Shown here piece after piece: positions 52,813 through 62,200 of a DNA stretch of 64,000 bases. The notes below the pieces were generated by a model. That model was given only the letters and a program-made list of their open reading frames with translations. It made no database searches and was not told where the DNA came from. Position numbers and translations under genes: made by a program. Origin of the DNA: Streptomyces gossypii (GTDB lineage: Bacteria > Actinomycetota > Actinomycetes > Streptomycetales > Streptomycetaceae); assembly GCF_025165795.1 (NCBI RefSeq), contig NZ_JAJAGO010000005.1:186001-250000 (forward strand). The letters are read 5' to 3'. The stretch's first letter is position 1, and the number at the start of each line of letters is the position of its first letter.

Positions 52813-54777
52813 TCACGGCCGCGGCCGTTGGCCCCTCCGCTCGCCGTCCGTCGGGCGCGCGGATTCTTGGTGCATGCCGATCACCACGTACGCCTCTCCT
52901 TCCCCGGGCGGCCGTGTCCAGGAGCGGCTGGTGAACGTGTGCAGCCGACCGCTCACGATTGCGTGACGCGGCAGATGGACACCGAACTCCCCGGCCACCG
53001 CTTCCAGCAGCGACCGTTCCACCTCGGCGTCGTCCTCGAGGTCGCTGAAGAACCGGCGCGGGTCCAGCGCTCGGGGTATCTCACCGCTTGACCGGACCTC
53101 TGCATCGGCGTACGTGAACGCGTACTGCTCGACGCCGCCCCGGGCCACGGAGAGGTGGAAGAACGGCTCCCCATGCCGGGCCCTCAGACCGCTCCACACC
53201 ACCACCGCGCGAGTGCCCGCACCGGCGGCCGCAGCCGGGGAGACGAGCCGCCGCCGGTCGAACCGGGCGGGGGCACCGTCGAAGGCGAAGCTCCAGCCGG
53301 CGCCGGCCCGGCCGACCGCCATGAGAGCCCTGTCGTCGTAGGACGAGAACTTCCCTTGGCCGTCCGACAGCTTCCTGCTCGCTTCCCAGAAGTTCATGGG
53401 CTCGTTCAGCACGGTGCCGTCCGCCTCCGCTAGACGCCCGAGCAAATCCCCCGGCTCCACACCCTCTACCAGTACGAACCGGTAGAAAGTGCGGTTGTTG
53501 CCCGGGTCCGACTCCGCGAGCCACGCCAGGCCGCTCGGATCGAGCCCAGCCGTGCGCCTCGGAGCCGCGCCCGGCTGCCCGCCTCTCGGGGTGGCCAGCA
53601 GTTCGCGGCCCCGCTCCTTGGTCAGCAGCGGCCCGAGCACCGGGTCGGCCACCCACCCCAGCGGCGCCAGATGGTCTGGTCCCAGCGGCTCCCACAAGGG
53701 GAGTGCGTCCATCAGCGTCCGCCACGCACCGTCGGTCTCTCCCCAGCGCGCCAGCTCCCGCGCCCGCTCGACCGCCTCCCCGAACGGTCCGGCCGTCGTG
53801 TACCGGTAGGTGCCGTCCCGCACCTGATCCAGCGTCGCGTAAGCCAGGGACACCAGGTCGTCGTCGGCTCCCCGCAAAGGGAACGTCAGCGTGGAGTCGT
53901 CCCGGTGCGAGTGCGCCGCGTGCTCGGCGACCAGAGCCGGCAGCACCTCGGGCGCGTACCGCGGATCCGTCACCAAGTGCTCGAAGTACACCATGTAGGT
54001 CTGCCCGAGCAGGCGGCGTATCTGGTCGCCCAGCCCGGCTGCTCGCGGTCTGCCGTACTCCTTGGCCTCGTCCAGCGCCTTCAGGGCCTGTTCCCAGTCG
54101 CCGCGCAGCGCGTCCAGCCGGGCTTCTTCCACCAGGCCGTCCAGCTTTCGCGTCGTGTCGTTGTCGAACACCGGCTCCCCGTCGCCGGGCACCGCCCGCA
54201 GACTGTGGAACTCCCGGTGCATGTCCCGCATGAACTCGTGGAAGTTCGCGTGCCGTTCGGGTGGCGCGGCCCGCCAGCCCGCCCACGTGTACACGGCCCA
54301 CTCGCCGTCCTCATCCACATCCTCGGGGTCCATGAGGACATGGGTCGCGTCGGACTCGACGTCGAGCTGGAGCCCGCGCCGCCAGATGTCCGCCTCCCGC
54401 CACTCCTCGGGACCGGCATCCTCGTCCAGGAACTCCTCGAACATGTCCGCGAGCCCTGACGTGTTGTTGTCGTGCCAGCACGCGTCCTTGGCCCCCGCCA
54501 GCAGCGACACGAACCCGCCCGCGTGCCGCCAACCATCGCTGACCTTGAGGAACTCCCGGTACGACGGGGGCATCCGCTGGCCGAGGCGCGCCTCCATGGC
54601 TGCGATCCGCTCCTCGGACGCGGGCGGAAACCCCAGCCACCGCGCCCGTCGCGCGGCCTCCTCGTCCGCGCCCCGCGCCTCGTCCTCCGGGAGGGAATCC
54701 GCCCACTCCCCGCTCCACCCGAGCAGGAATGGCCGCCAGTCGAATGCCGTGGTGTCCGTCGCCGTGGTGTCTGTCAT
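52813..54777 (-). CDS. SMI1/KNR4 (SUKH) domain protein with long C-terminal region
   Basis: 654 aa, far longer than usual SUKH immunity proteins (~150-200). Residues ~55-190 carry the SUKH core: ERIAAMEARLGQRMPPSYRE, FLKVSDGWRHAGGF and a DPEDVDEDGEW region. A helical middle and a C-terminal beta-rich domain of unknown type follow. SUKH proteins often neutralise nuclease toxins or bind partners. ATG 54777 lies 52 bases after the TOPRIM-like gene on the same strand. It is bracketed by the intact and degraded copies of that gene. Confidence 0.8.
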   Translation of the reverse strand: MTDTTATDTTAFDWRPFLLGWSGEWADSLPEDEARGADEEAARRARWLGFPPASEERIAAMEARLGQRMPPSYREFLKVSDGWRHAGGFVSLLAGAKDACWHDNNTSGLADMFEEFLDEDAGPEEWREADIWRRGLQLDVESDATHVLMDPEDVDEDGEWAVYTWAGWRAAPPERHANFHEFMRDMHREFHSLRAVPGDGEPVFDNDTTRKLDGLVEEARLDALRGDWEQALKALDEAKEYGRPRAAGLGDQIRRLLGQTYMVYFEHLVTDPRYAPEVLPALVAEHAAHSHRDDSTLTFPLRGADDDLVSLAYATLDQVRDGTYRYTTAGPFGEAVERARELARWGETDGAWRTLMDALPLWEPLGPDHLAPLGWVADPVLGPLLTKERGRELLATPRGGQPGAAPRRTAGLDPSGLAWLAESDPGNNRTFYRFVLVEGVEPGDLLGRLAEADGTVLNEPMNFWEASRKLSDGQGKFSSYDDRALMAVGRAGAGWSFAFDGAPARFDRRRLVSPAAAAGAGTRAVVVWSGLRARHGEPFFHLSVARGGVEQYAFTYADAEVRSSGEIPRALDPRRFFSDLEDDAEVERSLLEAVAGEFGVHLPRHAIVSGRLHTFTSRSWTRPPGEGEAYVVIGMHQESARPTDGERRGQRPRP

Positions 54778-54829
54778 ACGCCTGATGCTGTCACCCGGCA
54801 CTGACAGCGACAGCACCGTCGCTCGACGA

Positions 54830-55498
54830 TCAGGCCCAGGCGTCCAGGTCGGCCAGGAAGTCGCCGTAGGAACGGTTGGTGCCGACCGGCGAGGCGAGTA
54901 AGCCGTTGTCCAGGGCCGCCTGAGCAACGAGCGGGCCGTCGCTCTCACGGAACCGCGGGTTTCCGAGAGTGCGCTTGAGCTCCTCTTTCGGATCCCTGAT
55001 CCTGCCGGAGTCCTTGCCCCGCAGCCTCGCCGGGACCTTCCAGTGCAGCCTCACCTTCGGGAAGGCGTCCGGAAAGAGAAGCAGCCACGCTTCCGATTCC
55101 CACGCGGCGAGCGCGAAGACCGCGTGGGATGAGCCGCGCTGGCGGTCCAGGGCGTCCGCCACCCGCCGCCGTACGGCGCGGTAGTCGGAGTCGGTCACCT
55201 GGTCGAGATCCTCATGGACGACGATGCCGTACAGCTGTGCGCGCTGCTGGAGGGCCTTGGCCCGTGCCTTGCCGACAAGGGTCTCCACTGCGGCCGTCAG
55301 TTTCGCGCCGGTCTTCTTGCGGAGGCGGACGGGATCGTTGACCCGGACCAGCTTTGCGGTATCGGTGAGGTCGGGGCGATGGGCACGTATGAGGGCCGCA
55401 AGGATCTCGCAGTCGTGTCGGTCCTCCCCGGCGAGCACGACGACGCCACGGTGCTTCGGCGACGACGGTGTGTTCCGGCCCTTGCCCTTCCGTGTCAC
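54830..55498 (-). CDS. TOPRIM-like protein paired with AAA ATPase
   Basis: 222 aa. VVVLAGEDRHDCEILAALI (early Glu) and YGIVVHEDLDQVTDSDY (DxD) have the order of TOPRIM metal ligands in OLD-type nucleases; AAWESEAWLLLFPDAF follows. GTG 55498 overlaps the ATPase stop (GTGA). The pair looks like a split OLD or PARIS-like (AriA/AriB) system. Family not certain; DUF4276- or RloB-type are alternatives. Confidence 0.65.
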   Translation of the reverse strand: MTRKGKGRNTPSSPKHRGVVVLAGEDRHDCEILAALIRAHRPDLTDTAKLVRVNDPVRLRKKTGAKLTAAVETLVGKARAKALQQRAQLYGIVVHEDLDQVTDSDYRAVRRRVADALDRQRGSSHAVFALAAWESEAWLLLFPDAFPKVRLHWKVPARLRGKDSGRIRDPKEELKRTLGNPRFRESDGPLVAQAALDNGLLASPVGTNRSYGDFLADLDAWA

Positions 55499-56721
55499 AG
55501 CTCGTCTCCGGTCAGGTCGCCGCCGAGCACCCCGGAGAACCACAGCTCACCGAGGGGCTGGTCCCCGGATTCCTCGACGATCGCTTCGACCTCTTGCTCA
55601 GTGAGCGCCGGGATGATCGACGCGCCGTTCTCGTCCCGGTCGCAGACGATGAACTCGTCCGGGCGGAGTCGGTCGACCAGCGCGGGGGAGTGGGTGGCGA
55701 CAATGAACTGTGTGCGCTCGGCGGCCTCCCTGAGTCGTTCGACGATGAGCGTGAGGGCCTGCGGGTGGAGTCCGTGGTCGATCTCTTCGATGCAGGTGAA
55801 GGCCGGTGGATCGGGGTCGTAGAGCAGGGCGAGAAGGCCCAGCAGACGGACGGTGCCGTAGGAAGCGTCCTTGAGCGGTGTGGAGTGGCGCAGACCTCGC
55901 TCACGGAGCATCACGTGCACCTGCTGCGAGGAGCCGCCCACCGCAGCGAACTCGATGTCCTCCAGCTGGGGAAGGATGGCTCGGGCGTCGGCAACGAGAT
56001 CTTCCCAGCTCTCGTCCTCGGAGCTGAGGTGCAGCAGGAATTCCGCCAGGTTGTCGGCCTGCGGCGACAGTTCGTGGTACCGCCTGCGAAGTACGCGCGA
56101 CGGCGCGCGCGCAGCCTCCACGTCGACGTCGAAGACCCGGAAGGCGGACAGTTCCTGGGCAACCCTTGCCACCTCCTCGCCGCCGTCGGAGCTGGTGAGG
56201 CGCGGCAGGGTCGACAGCCCACTGCTCAGCTTCTGGATGCCGAAGCTTCCGCTGTCCTCCTCTGTGCCGGCCGCCTGCTTGTCCCGCACCCTGGCCTCTT
56301 CACCCGCGATGGTGATGCGGCGGCCACGGCCTCGGGTGCGTTTGAAGGCGAACGTCTCCTCGCGCGAGAGCGTGTACGAGCCCGGGTTGTGCGGAAGCGA
56401 GCGCCGCCGGATCGTCAGGCCGTATTCGTCCGGGGCACTGGGACTCGCATGCGTCGTCCAGGCCGCCTTGACCCGGATGGTCATGGACGTCGGCGGACGG
56501 GAGCCGCCCCAGAACGACACCTCGTCGAATCCACCGCGCGCATCCAGCGCCGGTTCAAGGTCCGTGCGGATGATGTCGGCGAGCAGGTCGAAGACCTTGA
56601 GCACATTCGACTTGCCGACGCCGTTCGGCCCGACGAGAACGGTGAGCGGGCCGAGCGGAATGGTGACGTCGCGCAGGCTTCGGAAGTTCTCGACGTGGAG
56701 TTCGAGGAGACGGCCAGGCAT
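55495..56721 (-). CDS. AAA ATPase of the OLD/RecF-like (AAA_21) group
   Basis: 408 aa. ENFRSLRDVTIPLGPLTVLV then GPNGVGKSN (Walker A), AFTCIEEIDHGLHP (Walker B, ~305) and FIVATHSPALVDRL (H-loop). ABC-like SMC/RecF-type head without long coiled coil. Coupled by 4-base overlap to the TOPRIM-like gene and 36 bp downstream of the winged-helix gene. Such ATPases gate effector nucleases in phage defence. Confidence 0.9.
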   Translation of the reverse strand: MPGRLLELHVENFRSLRDVTIPLGPLTVLVGPNGVGKSNVLKVFDLLADIIRTDLEPALDARGGFDEVSFWGGSRPPTSMTIRVKAAWTTHASPSAPDEYGLTIRRRSLPHNPGSYTLSREETFAFKRTRGRGRRITIAGEEARVRDKQAAGTEEDSGSFGIQKLSSGLSTLPRLTSSDGGEEVARVAQELSAFRVFDVDVEAARAPSRVLRRRYHELSPQADNLAEFLLHLSSEDESWEDLVADARAILPQLEDIEFAAVGGSSQQVHVMLRERGLRHSTPLKDASYGTVRLLGLLALLYDPDPPAFTCIEEIDHGLHPQALTLIVERLREAAERTQFIVATHSPALVDRLRPDEFIVCDRDENGASIIPALTEQEVEAIVEESGDQPLGELWFSGVLGGDLTGDEL

Positions 56722-56757
56722 GATCCCAACCTACCGGGCCGCCATGGTCACCGCTGG

Positions 56758-57744
56758 TTACGTGGCCGGGCGGAGGCGCTTGCGCTTGCGTTCGCGGGCG
56801 TCGCGGAACGCGGCGAGGCCGGTGTGCTCCCGGGGCTGTGGAGCGTGGGCGGTGGTGCGGTCCTGCGCGGTGCGGCAGTCGGGGCACAGGTCCTGGTCGC
56901 CGCCCTGTTCCGGCCGGAACAGGCGGGGCTGGGTGTGGCGGGTGCGGCACTCGCGCATGCCGGTGATGCGGGGTTGGGGCTTCGGCATCGCTGGTGACAG
57001 TTGCAGGGGCGGCGGCGGCTCGGGCAGTGCGTGTTCGAGGCGCCAGCGCAGGGCGCCGAGCGGTTTGCGGGCGCTGGTCAGACCCTCGGTGAGGGCATGG
57101 CGCACCTGTGGGCGGGAGAGGCCGCTCTCCAGCCACTTCGCGGCCAATGGCGCCCAGTTGCGGGCCGTGCGGAGGGGCAGTGCGAGATCCGGGTCGACCT
57201 TGGCGAGGGAGAACAGCAGCGTCTCTGCGGCGGCGAGGGTGCCTGGCTCGTCCGCCTCTTCGGCTGCCGGGGCGGTTGGTTGGGTGGTGTTTTCCCAGAT
57301 GTTCTTCTCTGGTAGACGGCCGACGGGCCGATCGGTCCGCTGACGGGCGGCCCGTCGAACGGCACTCGGTTGCGCGTCGGCCGCCGTGGTGAGCCGTGCT
57401 CCGCCCGGCGCGGGCAGCAGGCCGTCGCGTACGGCGAGCGCTTCGTTCGCGCTCAGAGGGGTGTTGGAGACCAGTTGGACGGTGAGGAAATGCCCACGGG
57501 CGCCTCGCGTCGTCCACTCGTGGAGATAGCCCTCTTCGCGGAGCTGGCGCTTGGCCTTCTGGAAGGCGACCTTCTTGATTCCCGCCTTGTGCGCGGTGCC
57601 GCTGAGGCACTGCTTCTCCTCGGAGGGCAGGGAGAGCTGCCAGTTGAGGAGCGTCTTCGCATCCGGTGACAGGCGCGGATGGCGCAGGATGGCGTTCGGG
57701 ATCTGCGCGAACGCATGCGCAGGGGCGATAACATGCCGAAGCAT
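56758..57744 (-). CDS. Winged-helix protein with C-terminal zinc ribbon
   Basis: 328 aa. The N-terminus resembles a replication-initiator/helix-turn-helix domain (FAQIPNAILRHPRLSPDAKT, GTAHKAGIKKVAFQKAKRQL). After a variable linker the end carries MRECRTRHTQPRLF and LCPDCRTA, a possible Cys zinc site, then a basic KRKRKR tail. ATG 57744 follows CAGGAG. It could be the first gene of a four-gene unit with the AAA, TOPRIM-like and SMI1 genes. A truncated copy lies at 31449-31795. Function unknown. Confidence 0.75.
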   Translation of the reverse strand: MLRHVIAPAHAFAQIPNAILRHPRLSPDAKTLLNWQLSLPSEEKQCLSGTAHKAGIKKVAFQKAKRQLREEGYLHEWTTRGARGHFLTVQLVSNTPLSANEALAVRDGLLPAPGGARLTTAADAQPSAVRRAARQRTDRPVGRLPEKNIWENTTQPTAPAAEEADEPGTLAAAETLLFSLAKVDPDLALPLRTARNWAPLAAKWLESGLSRPQVRHALTEGLTSARKPLGALRWRLEHALPEPPPPLQLSPAMPKPQPRITGMRECRTRHTQPRLFRPEQGGDQDLCPDCRTAQDRTTAHAPQPREHTGLAAFRDARERKRKRLRPAT

Positions 57745-57814
57745 CGTGGGGACTCCTGCTTAAGTCCTCGGGGTGTAGGCCCTCGGGTGGGTGTTGGTAG
57801 CACCTCCGGGGGCC

Positions 57815-57835
57815 GCCTCATGTTCCGTATGAGGC
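57815..57835. promoter_or_regulatory. Operator-like palindrome between divergent units
   Basis: GCCTCAT-GTTCCGT-ATGAGGC, perfect 7-bp arms, lies 71 bases upstream of the winged-helix gene and in the 382-bp gap shared with the XRE regulator. Likely a binding site, possibly for the XRE protein. The rest of the gap holds the element at 57983-58030. Confidence 0.45.
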
Positions 57836-57982
57836 AACCCGTTCAGACGGCAGCGTACCCCGCACGTGACGATGCGGCGATTGCCTGTCGCGCAGTGTGA
57901 TGATCGACCCGGTGACCGTATGCCCGAGAGGTCGACGGCCGTTTCCCTGGCGCAGAGGTGAGGCCGTGCGCGCTGATGGCGT

Positions 57983-58030
57983 CTGCTGGTCGCTCGTGGG
58001 GAGGCACTTCGGCTGACGGTGGGACAGGGG
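57983..58030 (+). promoter_or_regulatory. Upstream element of the XRE regulator
   Basis: TGCTGGTCGC...CGGCTGACGGTGGGACAGG, closely repeated at 33204-33250. Conservation of this block in front of a regulator suggests its promoter; exact -35/-10 boxes are not clear. Confidence 0.4.
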
Positions 58031-58126
58031 GGCGGATTTGTGCTTAGCGTGGCCGGAAAGCGACGGAGGGTGGCCTGCGCGCGGTGGTGGCGGGTGCACG
58101 CTCGGAGTGGACCGGGAGGTGGGCGC

Positions 58127-58942
58127 GTGGCGGAGCGGGACGAGGGGACGGCGGGGTTCCTGCGGTGCTTCGGGCAGCAGTTGCGGGTGTTGCGGGAGCG
58201 GGCGGGTCTGACGCGGGCGGAGTTGGGCGCGCGGCTGGGATACAGCGAGGACCAGATCACGTCGGTGGAGCTGGGCCGACGCATCCCGAAGCCGGAGCTG
58301 ATCGACGCGGCGGACGCGGTGTTGGAGGGCGGCGGCATCCTGACCGCGATGAAGGAGGAGGTCGCGCGGGCCCGGTATCCGGCCTTCTTCCGCGACGCGG
58401 CCCGCCTGGAGCGGGAGGCAGTCGAGCTGCACGTGTACGCGAACCAGGCCGTGCCGGGGTTGTTGCAGACGGAGGAGTACGCCCGAGCAGTGTTCGGGAT
58501 GATGCGGCCACCCCTTGGCGAAGAGGTCGCCGAGCAGCGTGTGGCAGCACGGCTCGCGCGGCAGGAGATCTTCCAGTGCAAGCCCAGCCCGTTGATGAGC
58601 TTCGTCATCGACGAGTCCGTGTTGCGTCGACCTGTTGGCGGCAAGGGAGTCCTGCGCGGCCAGCTGGAGCATGTTCGGCTGATCGGGGAGCACCCGACGG
58701 TTGAGATCCAGGTTATGCCGCTGGAGCGAGACGAAAACGCCGGTATGGCTGGCCCCTTCACCTTGCTCGAAACGGAGAAGGCGCGCAGGATCGCTTATGT
58801 GGAGGTGCAGAACGTCAGCCGCGTGCTCACCGACCGGGCCCCGGTCCGGGCCTTGGAGGCCAAGTACGGCACACTGCGAGCCCAGGCGCTGTCACCGCGC
58901 GCCTCGTTGGACTATGTGGAGAAGGTGTTGGGGGAGCTGTGA
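58127..58942 (+). CDS. XRE-family regulator with DUF5753 domain
   Basis: 271 aa. Helix-turn-helix LRVLRERAGLTRAELGARLG then YSEDQITSVELGRRIP; the DUF5753 part includes YANQAVPGLLQTEEYARAVF and VRLIGEHPTVEIQVMPLERD. GTG 58127 follows GGGAGG. Overlaps DUF397 by 4 bases. This regulator/partner pair, with an RsbW-like ATPase (51968-52456), is the WhiJ-type module common in Streptomyces. Confidence 0.92.
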   Translation: MAERDEGTAGFLRCFGQQLRVLRERAGLTRAELGARLGYSEDQITSVELGRRIPKPELIDAADAVLEGGGILTAMKEEVARARYPAFFRDAARLEREAVELHVYANQAVPGLLQTEEYARAVFGMMRPPLGEEVAEQRVAARLARQEIFQCKPSPLMSFVIDESVLRRPVGGKGVLRGQLEHVRLIGEHPTVEIQVMPLERDENAGMAGPFTLLETEKARRIAYVEVQNVSRVLTDRAPVRALEAKYGTLRAQALSPRASLDYVEKVLGEL

Positions 58943-59139
58943 ACGCCGAGAAATGCAAGTCACAATGCGCCGAGCTGCGGTGGTACACGAGCAGCTACAG
59001 CAGTGAGGAGGGTGGCGAGTGCGTTGAGGTCGCGCTCACGCCCGCCTTCGTGCTTGTGCGTGACTCCAAGTCTGGCGTGGAGAGTCCGCGACTCCGCGTC
59101 ACTGCGGAAGCGTGGGACGCGTTCCTGAAGGACCTCTGA
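58939..59139 (+). CDS. DUF397 small protein
   Basis: 66 aa. ELRWYTSSYSSEEGGECVEV and VLVRDSKSGVESPRLRVTAE are standard DUF397 blocks. It is the usual partner of the preceding XRE protein and probably modulates it. GTG 58939 overlaps the previous stop. Confidence 0.93.
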   Translation: MNAEKCKSQCAELRWYTSSYSSEEGGECVEVALTPAFVLVRDSKSGVESPRLRVTAEAWDAFLKDL

Positions 59140-59151
59140 CGCCGCGAGCCT

Positions 59152-59192
59152 AAGCCTCGGTTGGCCGCCTGCCGAGCGGCAGCCGGGGCCTT
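59152..59192. terminator. Bidirectional terminator-like hairpin
   Basis: Outer arms AAGCCTCGG and CCGGGGCCTT flank an inner CTGCC-GAGC-GGCAG stem (59169-59182). It lies between the convergent DUF397 and methylase genes; no long T-tract, as is common in Streptomyces. Confidence 0.55.
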
Positions 59193-59205
59193 CGCATGGA
59201 ACCCG

Positions 59206-62200
59206 TCAGACCATCTGCCGCTCCGGTGGTACCCAGCGACCGGCGGCGATCTCCTTGTCCAGGCGTGCCTTGAAGTGCGCGTGCGCCGCGCGCATCTCGG
59301 CCTCGCGGTCAGCTTTGTAGAAGGGCGCGGTGTAGCCCTCGGGAGGCTGAGCGGTGTCGGGATTCTCCAGGTGGACGAGTAGATCGACATAGTCCTGCTT
59401 GGTCTGACCGTAGCCGTACGTGTTGTGGTTTCCGGCGATTTTGCGGCCGTTGGCGTCGAAGTAAGTCACGGATTCGTAGTCCGAGAGGACCGGATACCGG
59501 GACCTGTAAATTGCGACGAGTTGATCGGCGGTGATGCCGAGCCAGACGGAAACCAGCGAGTCCAGCTCGACAAGGGCCGCGCGGCGCTCATGCTCAGTGC
59601 GCAGCGGTGTTTCGTACTCCCAGTTGGGAGTGAGATGACTAGCAAGCGGTCTGAGGTTCGGCCACTCGCGATTGGCCCAGTCCTCGTATGCGGGCCAAGT
59701 CGGGTTATACAGCTCCTCCCAGAGCGGCGCATAGGCGTCGGTGAGAGTGTTGAGGCGGAGCGTGCGGAGAAGGAGAGCGTGAGTGAGGGGATGGCCCGCG
59801 CGTGCAGTTGGCATTTTGCGAGCCTCGGATACGTCCAGGTGCCCTCGACCGGTAATGCGCAGTAGATAGTCAAGCGGCAGCGCGGCCCAGAACCCTCCAT
59901 TCAAAACCGTGGTCTGGTTATCACGGACCGTCATGCTCCGCACGGCGTGAATATGCGCTGGCCCGGGTGGGATGAGTGTAGCGAATAGACTGCGTTCGTT
60001 GGCTGGCGGTACCATCTCTCGCCAGGCAAGCCGGTAGTAGCTTGTATACGGGTGCCCGTCCCACAGGTCTTGGGCTGATTGGTAGCGGGCCTCGGTGCAG
60101 GCGCGGACATAATTTGTCCTCGGTGCGGCGTCGGCCGGGAGTGTCGTCAGGTCGAAGGGTGCCCAGTCGCGATTCGTCTTGCAAGGATTATTTGGCTGCT
60201 TGTTGAAGGGGGTTGCGCCGATAAAATGCGGTCCCTGTAGGATCAGGTCGGTGAGGGCAAGGGTATCCGTCGTGTTCCAAGTGATGAGACCCTCCTCCTT
60301 GCCTGTCTTTTCGTGGTATCCGGCGCTGATTTGAGGTCCGTAACTACCTAGTCGATTGCTTACTAGTGATAGCGTGGAGATTGCGGCCTGCTCGTTATCC
60401 GTAATGGGGTACAGCAGTGGCGCCTCTCGGTCGCTGGTTTGTGATTCACCAGCGAGTCGGTTCCACTCCTTCAAACGTTCTGCGTTTACTTGGATGAGTC
60501 GACCAGCATGTGGTCGCATATCCCATGCGCCCTCGTGCTTCACTCCCGGCGGTGCCCCACCGCCGTCATGGTTGAGCGACCCCACAATTGTAGCTGGGTC
60601 ATATAGCCAGCTCATGTGAGTGAATGAGATGCTGACTGCTCGTCCGTAGATGTGTACGCCAAATTGAGCGTTCCGGTCGATATCAGGAAAAATGTCCCGC
60701 TTGTTAATGAAGTGGGCGTGGAAGCGCAAATGCCGATAGGCGTCCCCTCGTAGGCTTCCCTCAAGCGCGCCATTGAAGTGGCTGTCTGGGTGGATTAGCC
60801 CCGTCATGCCGGTTGCCTTTGAGTGCTTCCACACTCGACACATGAAGGCCCGGTACAGGTCGGGTTGCGTGCCCACGAGTAGCGGATACGTCACTGCGTC
60901 GCTTAGCACGGCCCCAATGCCGACGTTCGTTGCGAGCTCGTTGAGGAAGTAGTTGTGCGCGTGCCATTCCGACAGGGACTCTTGTTTCCGCAGTCGCCAC
61001 TCTGCCACGTTCGGTTTGTCAGCGAGCATGAACCAGGGATCGAGCTCAGCAAAAATCTCGTTCTCAAGCCACCGTGGCCGGACCCAAGGCGGGTTGCCCA
61101 CCTGGAGGTCGTAGCCACCGCTGGCGAAGATCTGGGCGAACTCCAGCTCCCAGTGGAAGAATCCCTGCCGTTCCGCGATGTCGTTCACCACGCCCGACCA
61201 CGGGTAGCGGGACTCCAACCTATGAGCGCTGTCCATGCCCATCAGGTCGGGGAGAGCATCCTCGTACGGGGTCAACTCTGCCAGTGTGGCGAACTGGGTA
61301 ATCAGTGAATCTGCGGGGACGTCGTGCGTGCCGAGGAGGGACTCGGCGAAGTCGAGCCAGTCGTCGAGATCGGCGAGGGGGATGACCGGGCGGCGTTCTT
61401 TGCGGGTGCGGTCCTTGCCAGCACGGGCGCGGCGCTTGGCGATGTCGGCCTGGGTGACCTCGACCGTCTCGACTCCGCCGAAGAGGTCCTGCTTCTCGTA
61501 GGAACGCACCACATCCGACGCGTCGAACTCCTGCGCCACGCTCGCAACCTGCGCCTCGCGCGCGTAGCGCTCGTCCGTGCCGTCCAGCAGGCCCGCGTCC
61601 TGCACCGGCCAGAACCACAGCGCGCACCAGGCGTCCATCAGCTTCTTCAGCCGCCAGTACGGACTGTCCGCCCCCTCCAGATCCGCTAAAACGTCGTCCC
61701 GCTGAACAGCTACCTCGGGCGACCGCAGCCAGCCGTCCTCCGCGCCCCACACGTCTATGCGACGCGAGATGTCGCGCTCGGAGATCTCCAGACGCTGGAC
61801 GACCAACCCCCACAGGTACTCCGCCCGACGGGCCAGCCCCTGGAGGCGCTTGGTCTGCGTCGTGGTCGGCGACTTGGTGAGGGCTCGGCGCCAGGCGCCC
61901 AGCGCCTTCGCCGCCTCCGGGGCAAGCGCCTTCGCCTCCTTCTCCCCGGCGACCGCGCCCCACTCCTTTGCTGGCAACAGGAAGTGGTGCACAGCCCCCT
62001 CCGGCAGCGTCGCGCCACCGACCGCGTCCGCCAGCGTGAAGCGTTCCGGTGTCGTGCCCAGCCACGCCTTCTTCTTCAGCTTCTCCGCCGGGTAGATCTC
62101 CCGTCGTCCACCGATGAGCGAGTTGCCGCGACGCAGGTGGAGGCCGAACCACGGCGCCTCCATGCCCGGATGCATCGTGTTCAGCCACAGCGAGACCTCC

